Of a stretch of 48,987 nt of DNA, positions 8,472 through 14,703 are shown piece after piece. Under the pieces are notes generated by a model. The model saw nothing but the letters and a program-made list of their open reading frames with translations, did no database searches and was not told the DNA's origin. The stretch's first letter is position 1; each line of letters begins with the position of its first letter. Position numbers and translations under genes: made by a program. The stretch spans positions 1 to 48,987 of the forward strand of contig JAFTYJ010000047.1 in NCBI GenBank assembly GCA_017464745.1, written 5' to 3'. The stretch comes from Rikenellaceae bacterium. Its GTDB lineage: Bacteria > Bacteroidota > Bacteroidia > Bacteroidales > Rikenellaceae.

Positions 8472-9188
8472 CTAAAACAACTGCATCGAGGCTTTGGTGA
8501 GCGACACACCGTCGCAACTCACGTCAAACAGATTGACCTCGCCACGTTGGCACGCCAGCGTAAGCAACTGTCCGGGCAGACCCTCGCGGCTGAAATTTAT
8601 ATCCAGACGATAGCCCTTGCAATCCAACAACTCCTCGTAGGGCAGCAGGTCGGCCAGGTGCTCAATCGAGCGCATACTGTTCATATGTCCATTGAAATCC
8701 ACGTCGCTATACACCACGCGGTGCTCGGCTGTAATATCGGGTGTTACGTTACCGATTTTGGCAGGGCGGGTCATAGGCTCCTCGCGCTCAACAAAAGCCA
8801 CACCATCGCGTGCGTGCATCTCTTCGAGCATCATCGGGCGACGGGTTGCAATGTTAATAAGCGCCCACAGCGAAATCGCCGAGCCAATCTGCACACCCTC
8901 GGCATCGCGCAACACAAAGTTACGCACCGAGAAGAACTTTTCGCAATGGCCAATCCAGGTATCTACCGAAATCACCTCGTCACACACTGGAATTCGGTCG
9001 AATTGCACCGCATATCGGCTCAGCACCCACGAGCAATTCTCTTGGTTCACGTCGCCGATACCGAAACCCGAGATGTCGGCATCCATACCTGCCACATTCA
9101 CTATTGCGTTGTTCAAAAAACCAATCTTTGCACGACCGCGTCCATCGACACTTCCCTGCTCCACTTTGAATTGATAAATTCCGGCCAT
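8472..9188 (-). CDS. Acyl-ACP thioesterase (FatA/FatB-like, double hot-dog)
   Basis: Hydrolyses acyl-ACP to free fatty acid in the cytoplasm. The 238 residues form two hot-dog domains of about 130 and 100 residues. The catalytic segment of the plant/bacterial acyl-ACP thioesterase family is in the second: DVDFNGHMNSM with Asp164, Asn166 and His168. The start at 9188 (MAGIYQFKV) is chosen because a complete promoter lies at 9242-9272. A longer in-frame start at 9320 would be upstream of that promoter, and its extra residues are basic and unlike the family. Chain-length preference cannot be read from the sequence. Confidence 0.9.
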   Translation of the reverse strand: MAGIYQFKVEQGSVDGRGRAKIGFLNNAIVNVAGMDADISGFGIGDVNQENCSWVLSRYAVQFDRIPVCDEVISVDTWIGHCEKFFSVRNFVLRDAEGVQIGSAISLWALINIATRRPMMLEEMHARDGVAFVEREEPMTRPAKIGNVTPDITAEHRVVYSDVDFNGHMNSMRSIEHLADLLPYEELLDCKGYRLDINFSREGLPGQLLTLACQRGEVNLFDVSCDGVSLTKASMQLF

Positions 9189-9241
9189 AAATTTTATGTA
9201 GTTTTCGCTTTTGTTACTATTTTTTCGTAAATTGCGCACTA

Positions 9242-9272
9242 CAAAGATACCCCTTTTGGTGGAATTTTCAAA
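9242..9272 (-). promoter_or_regulatory. Promoter of the acyl-ACP thioesterase gene (TTTG-N19-TATCTTTG)
   Basis: Minus-strand TTTG (9269-9272), 19-nt spacer, TATCTTTG (9242-9249): full consensus. Predicted transcription start near 9237, giving a leader of about 50 nt. Confidence 0.82.
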
Positions 9273-9340
9273 TTTTCGCCTCTCCACCCTCTTGGTACGG
9301 TTTGTGCGGAAAGACCCCAATCCAACTAATGCTCACGCCT

Positions 9341-10243
9341 ATGGAAAAGAAAAAAATCGTAGTTATCGGTTCGTCCAACACCGACCTTGTAATCAAAACC
9401 ACACGAATTCCGTCACCCGGCGAGACCGTCATTGGCGGCGAATTTATGATGACTGCGGGCGGCAAAGGTGCCAACCAAGCCGTAGCCGTAGCACGCCTGG
9501 GAGGTGACGTGGCATTCATCGCCCGAGTGGGTCGTGATATGTTTGGCGAGAGCGCCCTGCGAGGCTATGCCGCCGACGGACTGCCCACCGACTACATCTC
9601 ACGCGACGGCTCGGCACCCTCGGGTGTGGCCCTCATCACGGTGGACGCCCACGGCGAAAACTGCATCGTGGTAGCCCCGGGAGCCAACAACACACTCACA
9701 ACTGCCGACATTGACGCCCACCGCGAACTCATCTGTGGCGCCGAATACCTGCTTATGCAACTCGAAATTCCGATGGAGGTTGTGGAGTATGCCGCCGAGA
9801 TGGCCGAAGCCCACGGAGTGAAGGTCATTCTTAACCCCGCTCCCGCAGCCCCTTTGTCGGCTGGCCTGATGCGTAAACTCTATCTGATAACCCCCAATCT
9901 TAGCGAGTGCCGCCTGATTACGGGCATTGACATCACCAACGAGGCCGATGCCGAACGTGGTGCTGAGGCTCTGCTGGCGATGGGTGCCCAAGCGGCTATA
10001 ATCACGCTGGGCAGCCGTGGCGCACTGATTCGCACCGCCGCCGAGTGTACACTCACTCCTGCCGAGCAGGTGATTGCTATTGATACCACGGCCGCGGGCG
10101 ATGTGTTCAATGGTGCTCTCACTGTGGCACTCTCCGAGGGTAAGTCGCTCACCGAGGCGGCACGCTTTGCGGCTCACGTTGCAGCGGTGTCGGTAACCCG
10201 TATGGGCGCACAATCCTCAATTCCCTATCGTCGAGAACTATAA
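9341..10243 (+). CDS. rbsK: Ribokinase (PfkB family)
   Basis: Phosphorylates D-ribose to ribose 5-phosphate. The 300-residue protein has the PfkB-1 signature GGKGANQAVAVARLGG near residues 40-55 and the ribokinase-type entry IPSPGETVIGG. PfkB-2 is DTTAAGDVFNGAL near residue 255, with the catalytic Asp in AAGD. Conserved ribokinase segments NPAPAAPL and TPNLSE are present. The start at 9341 (MEKKKIVVIGSSN) is preferred; an in-frame ATG at 9329 would add four residues. It is followed after 26 bp by a sugar-transporter gene, which supports ribose as substrate. Confidence 0.93.
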   Translation: MEKKKIVVIGSSNTDLVIKTTRIPSPGETVIGGEFMMTAGGKGANQAVAVARLGGDVAFIARVGRDMFGESALRGYAADGLPTDYISRDGSAPSGVALITVDAHGENCIVVAPGANNTLTTADIDAHRELICGAEYLLMQLEIPMEVVEYAAEMAEAHGVKVILNPAPAAPLSAGLMRKLYLITPNLSECRLITGIDITNEADAERGAEALLAMGAQAAIITLGSRGALIRTAAECTLTPAEQVIAIDTTAAGDVFNGALTVALSEGKSLTEAARFAAHVAAVSVTRMGAQSSIPYRREL

Positions 10244-10269
10244 GAAAAACCTAAAAACCTACAATCATT

Positions 10270-11271
10270 ATGTTTATCGTTACATCTTACACTACGGCGG
10301 TCGTATTCTGTCTGATTACGATGCTGTGCTGGGGTTCGTGGGGCAATACCCAGAAACTTGCTGCCCGTACCTGGCGATACGAACTTTATTATTGGGACTA
10401 CGTTGTCGGAATGGTGCTCACTGCGTTGGTACTCGGACTGACAATGGGTAGTATGGGCTCGTCGGGTCGCGCACTGATTGACGACCTGGGACAAGCCTCG
10501 TGGAGTAACATTTGGAGCGTCGTGTTGGGAGGTATCATCTTCAACGCTTCCAACATTCTGTTGTCGGCCTCGGTGTCGCTTGCAGGTATGGCTGTGGCCT
10601 TCCCCTTGGGTGTGGGCCTTGCGCTGGTGCTCGGAACCGTCATCAACTATATTGGCGCACCCAAAGGCGACCCCGTTATTCTGTTTGCAGGCGTGGCTCT
10701 GGTTGTTGTGGCCATCATCTGCAATGGTGTGGCTTCGAGCCGTGTCAATCGTGAGGGCTCGTCCAAAGCGGGTATGGGTATCACCTTGGCTCTGGTGGCC
10801 GGTGTGCTGATGTCGTTCTTCTATCGCTTTGTGGCTCGTGCAATGGACCTCGACAACTTCGAGAACCCCACCGCAGGTATGCTCACCCCCTATTCTGCGA
10901 TTTTGATTTTCTCGCTGGGAGTGATGTTGAGTAACCTGATTTTCAACACCGTGCTTATGCGCCGACCTTTGACGGGCGACCCCGTAGGCTATGGCGACTA
11001 CTTCCGAGGCAGCCTTGCCGCCCACCTACCGGGTATTCTTGGAGGTGCAATCTGGTGTGTGGGTACTGCATTCAGTTATATCGCCGCAGGACGTGCCGGT
11101 GCAGCCGTAAGTTATGCGCTGGGCCAGGGTGCTCCTATGATTGCTGCCATTTGGGGTGTGTTCATCTGGCACGAATTCAGGGGTAGCCGCCGCACCTCGG
11201 GACTGCTGTTTGCGATGTTTGCGCTCTACGTTGCGGGCCTTGCAATGATTGTAATCGCAGGTGGAAATTAA
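10270..11271 (+). CDS. GRP-family sugar (ribose/glucose) transporter
   Basis: Polytopic inner-membrane protein of 333 residues with about ten hydrophobic segments, drug/metabolite transporter superfamily, glucose/ribose porter type. The first helix carries the GRP-like FCLITMLCWGSWGNTQKLA. Typical GRP segments follow (GGIIFNASNILLSASVSLAGM, here given as GGIIFNASNILL; AFPLGVGLALVLGT; YALGQGAPMIAAIWGVFIW). Position directly after ribokinase makes ribose import the likeliest role, as in ribose-use loci of gut Bacteroides. Substrate is inferred from context only. Confidence 0.85.
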   Translation: MFIVTSYTTAVVFCLITMLCWGSWGNTQKLAARTWRYELYYWDYVVGMVLTALVLGLTMGSMGSSGRALIDDLGQASWSNIWSVVLGGIIFNASNILLSASVSLAGMAVAFPLGVGLALVLGTVINYIGAPKGDPVILFAGVALVVVAIICNGVASSRVNREGSSKAGMGITLALVAGVLMSFFYRFVARAMDLDNFENPTAGMLTPYSAILIFSLGVMLSNLIFNTVLMRRPLTGDPVGYGDYFRGSLAAHLPGILGGAIWCVGTAFSYIAAGRAGAAVSYALGQGAPMIAAIWGVFIWHEFRGSRRTSGLLFAMFALYVAGLAMIVIAGGN

Positions 11272-11283
11272 CCTCAGAGCGTT

Positions 11284-11952
11284 ATGCAAACCCCACTCTC
11301 AAAAATACTCGGAGTGCTGACGCTGATTGGAGGCGCGGCACTCCTTGTTACTCTTACGGGTGACATACTGCACGGCGAGGTCGGTCGCTGGAACAACACC
11401 TATTTGGCGGTGCAGTTGGCTGTGTGTATTATCTTGCTGTGCGACTTCTTTGTCCGAATGTACGAGGCTCCCAATCGCAGTCGCTACTTTGTACGCAACC
11501 TGTTTGTGCTGCTTATAGCCATACCCTACCTCAACATTGTCCACTTGGCTGGTCTGCACCTGAGTCGCGAAGCCTATTTGGTGCTCAAATGCATACCGCT
11601 GATACGCAGTTTCTGGATGATATGGTTGGTTGTGATGTGGCTCGGTCGCGGCCGCAAAGCGCTGTGTCTGCTGTGGAGTTACATCCTCTCGGCAACAGGC
11701 GTGGCCTACATTGCGGCGTTGATATTCTATGCCTACGAGTCGGGGGTCAATCCCCACGTCGATAGTTTCGGCAATAGTGTTTGGTGGGCTTGGATGTGCC
11801 TTTCGACCGCAGGTGCCGCGGTGTTCCCCGTGACCACCATAGGCAAGGTTATGGCGGCGGCGTTGCCCTGCATCGGTATGATGATTTTCCCTGTTTTTAC
11901 GGTCTATTTCACCTCGATTGTGAGCCATAGCGCCCCTCCCTCGGAGCCTTAA
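11284..11952 (+). CDS. Channel-like multi-pass membrane protein with a degenerate selectivity filter
   Basis: 222 residues with about six hydrophobic segments (roughly 8-28, 38-57, 70-92, 98-118, 128-150, 187-210). A re-entrant pore-like stretch lies at 161-188, between the last two. Its layout (SVWWAWMCLSTAG, then FPVTTIGK) follows the pore of six-helix potassium channels, where one expects WW(A)xxTxTTVGYGDxxPxTxxGK. Here the filter TVGYG is replaced by Thr175-Ala-Gly-Ala-Ala179. The S4-like segment has only a few basic residues. The gene starts 12 bp after the sugar transporter, so it is probably co-transcribed. Function is unknown: it may be a non-selective or repurposed channel. Homology to ion channels is an inference from the pore pattern. 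Confidence 0.7.
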   Translation: MQTPLSKILGVLTLIGGAALLVTLTGDILHGEVGRWNNTYLAVQLAVCIILLCDFFVRMYEAPNRSRYFVRNLFVLLIAIPYLNIVHLAGLHLSREAYLVLKCIPLIRSFWMIWLVVMWLGRGRKALCLLWSYILSATGVAYIAALIFYAYESGVNPHVDSFGNSVWWAWMCLSTAGAAVFPVTTIGKVMAAALPCIGMMIFPVFTVYFTSIVSHSAPPSEP

Positions 11953-11996
11953 AACAAAGATTTTGCACAAAAAAGCAAAAAAACTCACCTCGGAAG

Positions 11997-12027
11997 TTTG
12001 CAAATATGCCGAAAAGGTATAACTTTG
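11997..12027 (+). promoter_or_regulatory. Promoter of tRNA-Ser (TTTG-N19-TAACTTTG)
   Basis: TTTG 11997-12000, 19-nt spacer, TAACTTTG 12020-12027. Full consensus 30 bp before the tRNA, giving a short 5' leader. Confidence 0.82.
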
Positions 12028-12057
12028 CACCCCGAATACGACCTAATAGTCGGGTTT

Positions 12058-12144
12058 GGTGAGATGGGTGAGTGGCTGAAACCACCAGTTTGCTAAACTG
12101 ACGTACGGGTAACCGTACCGGGGGTTCGAATCCCCCTCTCACCG
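12058..12144 (+). tRNA. tRNA-Ser (anticodon GCU)
   Basis: Class II tRNA. Acceptor stem GGTGAGA (12058-12064) pairs with TCTCACC (12137-12143). The anticodon arm is CAGTT-TGCTAAA-CTG type with anticodon GCT, reading AGC/AGU. A long variable arm (GTACGGGTAACCGTAC) is typical of tRNA-Ser. The T arm is GGGGG-TTCGAAT-CCCCC. CCA is not fully encoded (GCA follows). It has its own promoter and a strong terminator. Confidence 0.97.
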
Positions 12145-12147
12145 CAG

Positions 12148-12176
12148 AAAGGGACACTCGTTTGAGTGTCCCTTTT
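12148..12176 (+). terminator. Terminator of tRNA-Ser
   Basis: Perfect 12-bp stem 12148-12159 / 12164-12175 with a GTTT loop, ending in TTTT. Confidence 0.9.
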
Positions 12177-12229
12177 GCGTTGAGTCATATTAGACTCCCT
12201 TATGGCTCGGAGTTTGCAGTGGGCGGGGT

Positions 12230-13147
12230 ATGAAAAGCAAGCAGAGAATTATTCGGCCCATATCGCGCAGGTTGTTGCTTGACGAACTCACCGACGACAA
12301 ACTGCTGGGCGAAACCAACCACGCCAACAACCTCATATACATAGTCGATGCACACAACAGCCCCGCCACAATGACCGAGATTGGACGGTTGCGCGAGGTA
12401 GCTTTCCGACACGCCGGGGGTGGCACGGGGCGACGGCTCGACATCGACTCCGACGACCTTGCACCCGACGGCTATCGCCAGATGATTGTGTGGAATCCCT
12501 ATGAACGGCAGATTGTGGGTGGCTACCGTTTTGTGGTATCGCACTCGTCGCATCCACGCCACCTGTCAACCGAACATTACTACCGTTTCGGCGAGCAGTT
12601 CCGCACCGACTACCTGCCCTACACAATCGAACTCGGAAGGTCGTTCATTCAACCTCGTTACCAATCGGGGCGCGGCGGATTGTTCTCGTTGGACAATCTG
12701 TGGGACGGTATGGGCGCTGTGGTAAGCCGCTGTGTGGGCATCAAATATCTGTTCGGCAAGGTCACCCTCTATCCCGACTACGACCCCGAAGCCAAAGCCC
12801 TGCTCTACTGTTTTCTGCACCTGCACTGCTCCGCCCCCTCGGAGTTGATAACTCCACGCGAGGCGTGTGCACTCAAAATTGATGTCGAAAAGTATAAAAA
12901 TGTGTTTGACGGTGGGAATTTTCAGGAAAATTTACGAATTTTGCAAAGGGAAACCAAATCCCGTGGAGAGAACATCCCACCGCTAATAAAATCTTATATT
13001 AACCTATCGGACACGATGCAGGTTTTCGGGACCGTCCGCAACGACGATTTCGGAGGAGTTGAAGAGACCGCCATACTACTCACCATCGGCGACATTCACC
13101 CCGTCAAACTCGAACGCCACTTCGTGCTTAAACACAAAGTACTATGA
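12230..13147 (+). CDS. GNAT-fold N-acyltransferase, OlsB/GlsB-like
   Basis: 305 residues of the hemolysin/OlsB-type acyltransferase group, which N-acylates amino acids with 3-hydroxy-acyl-ACP to make ornithine or glycine lipids. Supporting segments: a GNAT core with EIGRLREVAFRHAGGGTG, YRQMIVWNPYERQIVGGYRF, YTIELGRSFIQPRYQ and LDNLWDGMGAVV. In Bacteroides the glycine-lipid enzyme GlsB works with an O-acyltransferase (GlsA). No such partner is adjacent here; instead the gene overlaps the next one by 4 bp (ATGA). A TetR-like regulator or other lipid genes are absent. The family call is good; the acceptor amino acid is not determinable. Confidence 0.78.
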   Translation: MKSKQRIIRPISRRLLLDELTDDKLLGETNHANNLIYIVDAHNSPATMTEIGRLREVAFRHAGGGTGRRLDIDSDDLAPDGYRQMIVWNPYERQIVGGYRFVVSHSSHPRHLSTEHYYRFGEQFRTDYLPYTIELGRSFIQPRYQSGRGGLFSLDNLWDGMGAVVSRCVGIKYLFGKVTLYPDYDPEAKALLYCFLHLHCSAPSELITPREACALKIDVEKYKNVFDGGNFQENLRILQRETKSRGENIPPLIKSYINLSDTMQVFGTVRNDDFGGVEETAILLTIGDIHPVKLERHFVLKHKVL

Positions 13148-14469
13148 ACATCAAACTTCTGATGATTGCAGCCGCCGCTTTTGCGATGGCATCGTGCTGC
13201 GAACAAGGTCCGCAGAAAACCATCGAACTCCCCTTCCAGGGCAACACCTATGTAACCCAAATGGAGAACCACACCAACGACAACGCAGCAGCCGTTATCG
13301 ACACCCGCAGCGGTTTGGTTCGCAATTGGAACACCGAGGACGTTGTGCTGTCGCTCTACTTCAAAACTTCGGTAGCAGGCAACTTCAACCTCAACGTTCG
13401 TGCAGCCAACCCCGAGGGCACCGAGGCTTCGACCCTCGCATTCAGTTGTGGCGGCCGTACCCGCAAAGTCGAAATCGTGGGTAACGAGATGACCGACTAC
13501 AATGTAGGCAAGTTCAAAGTTGCCAAACCCGGCTATGTGAAAGTCGATATTCAGGGTTTGAGTGCAACTCCCGAGGGCGCACAATACGCCCGTATCGAGA
13601 AATACGACGTTACCGGCTCGGCCGTAGCAGACACCTGCAACTATGTTCCGATGTCCAAGGTTAAGGACAACTATTGGTTCCGTCGCGGTCCTTCGGTACA
13701 CTTCGGTTATCAACTGCCCGAGGGCGATGTTGAGTACTTCTACACCGAAGTTATGGTTCCCGAGGGCGAGGACGTACCGTCTACCTACTTTATGCTGACC
13801 GGCTTTGCACAAGGCTATATGGGTATCCAATCGCACGAGAATGGTGGCCGTACGGTGTTGTTCTCGGTGTGGAGCCCCTACTCGACCGACGACCCCCGCG
13901 AAATTCCCGAGGAGGACCGTGTAGTGTGCCTGCGCAAAGGTGCCGATGTTACCGTTCGTGACTTCGGCAACGAGGGCTCGGGTGGCCAAAGTTTCTCGAA
14001 ATACCCCTGGAAAACCGGCGAGGTTTACAAAACTCTGGTTCAAATCACCCCCGACGGTAAAGGTCGCACCGTTTACACAGGTTATTTCTGCGACGAGAAG
14101 GGCGAGTGGCACCTGATTGCATCGTTCCGCCGTCCCAAAACCGACACCTGGTATCGTGGCGCTCACTCGTTCTTGGAGTGCTTCAACCCCGCAACCAGCC
14201 ATCGCAGCCGCGAGGTTCACTTCAAAAACCAATGGGCTCGTATGGCCGACGGTACTTGGGTTGAGGTTACCAAAGGTACCTTCACTTGTGACGGCACCGG
14301 CCTTAGCGGTATGCGTGGCGACAAGTATGGTGCGTTGGTGAACAATGAGTTTGTGCTCAAAAACTGCGGTTTCTTCGACGAGAGCGAGAACTACGGTGCT
14401 AAATTCGAGCGTGAGGCCAACGGCGTTGCTCCCGAAATTGACTTCGAGATGCTCAGCAAACTCCAATAA
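13144..14469 (+). CDS. DUF5077/DUF3472 domain lipoprotein
   Basis: 441 residues with a lipoprotein-type signal (MNIKLLMIAAAAFAMASCC; acylated Cys18 likely). A DUF5077 domain at about 25-155 is a beta-sandwich with NGNTYVTQ-like and RNWNTEDVVLSLYF segments. A DUF3472 domain at about 165-440 contains FRRGPSVHFGY, EVMVPEGEDVPSTYF, LFSVWSPYSTDDP and SFRRPKTDTWYRGAHSFLE. These domains are common in surface proteins of gut Bacteroidota; their activity is not established, though carbohydrate binding is often suspected. The start overlaps the stop of the upstream acyltransferase (ATGA), so translation is probably coupled. A terminator follows. Confidence 0.88.
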   Translation: MNIKLLMIAAAAFAMASCCEQGPQKTIELPFQGNTYVTQMENHTNDNAAAVIDTRSGLVRNWNTEDVVLSLYFKTSVAGNFNLNVRAANPEGTEASTLAFSCGGRTRKVEIVGNEMTDYNVGKFKVAKPGYVKVDIQGLSATPEGAQYARIEKYDVTGSAVADTCNYVPMSKVKDNYWFRRGPSVHFGYQLPEGDVEYFYTEVMVPEGEDVPSTYFMLTGFAQGYMGIQSHENGGRTVLFSVWSPYSTDDPREIPEEDRVVCLRKGADVTVRDFGNEGSGGQSFSKYPWKTGEVYKTLVQITPDGKGRTVYTGYFCDEKGEWHLIASFRRPKTDTWYRGAHSFLECFNPATSHRSREVHFKNQWARMADGTWVEVTKGTFTCDGTGLSGMRGDKYGALVNNEFVLKNCGFFDESENYGAKFEREANGVAPEIDFEMLSKLQ

Positions 14470-14500
14470 AACCGACACACTTTACGCCTATAAATTTTGG

Positions 14501-14535
14501 CAAGGCTGCCCCATAAAGGGGCGGCCTTGTTTTGT
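14501..14535 (+). terminator. Terminator after the DUF3472 lipoprotein gene
   Basis: Twelve-base-pair stem 14501-14512 / 14518-14529 (one G-T pair, 5-nt loop) followed by TTTTG. Same AAGGCTGCCCC core as the terminator at 2887. Confidence 0.85.
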
Positions 14536-14561
14536 TTTGGTGTGCCACATATCCGACTGAT

Positions 14562-14579
14562 TGTCAGTCCACAATGACA
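14562..14579 (+). promoter_or_regulatory. Putative activator site 1 upstream of clpB (TGTC-N10-GACA)
   Basis: Inverted repeat TGTC (14562-14565) and GACA (14576-14579); the arms extend to TGTCA/TGACA. It is centred about 110 bp before the predicted sigma-54 start. The same geometry recurs at 14615-14632. Confidence 0.5.
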
Positions 14580-14614
14580 GTTTGTCGGAACTTTACGCCA
14601 TTCGGTCAGAGGTC

Positions 14615-14632
14615 TGTCTGCCCATTCGGACA
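14615..14632 (+). promoter_or_regulatory. Putative activator site 2 upstream of clpB (TGTC-N10-GACA)
   Basis: TGTC (14615-14618) and GACA (14629-14632) separated by exactly 10 nt, as at 14562. Centre-to-centre distance between the two sites is 53 bp, about five helical turns. Confidence 0.5.
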
Positions 14633-14653
14633 TATTGTCAGCGAGGGTTGGCG

Positions 14654-14669
14654 TGGCGCGGGAATTGCA
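14654..14669 (+). promoter_or_regulatory. Sigma-54 type -24/-12 promoter of clpB
   Basis: TGGCGCGGGAATTGCA matches TGGCRCG-N4-TTGCW, with the invariant GG (14655-14656) and GC (14667-14668) exactly 10 nt apart. Predicted transcription start is near 14680, about 24 nt before the clpB ATG. No TAnnTTTG element is seen in this gap. Verification needs a mapped transcript end and an rpoN-dependent effect. Confidence 0.65.
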
Positions 14670-14703
14670 CCTACATACTCCGAAAACCGAACAATCAAAC
14701 ACT

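Noticed and set aside
9188..9320. Longer start for the acyl-ACP thioesterase at 9320
   Set aside because: Would begin upstream of the full-consensus promoter at 9242-9272 and adds 44 basic residues absent from the family.
14501..14535. Possible dispersed repeat, because terminators at 2887 and 14501 share AAGGCTGCCC
   Set aside because: The similarity is confined to the hairpin stem; loops and flanks differ, so convergent terminator sequences are the simpler explanation.
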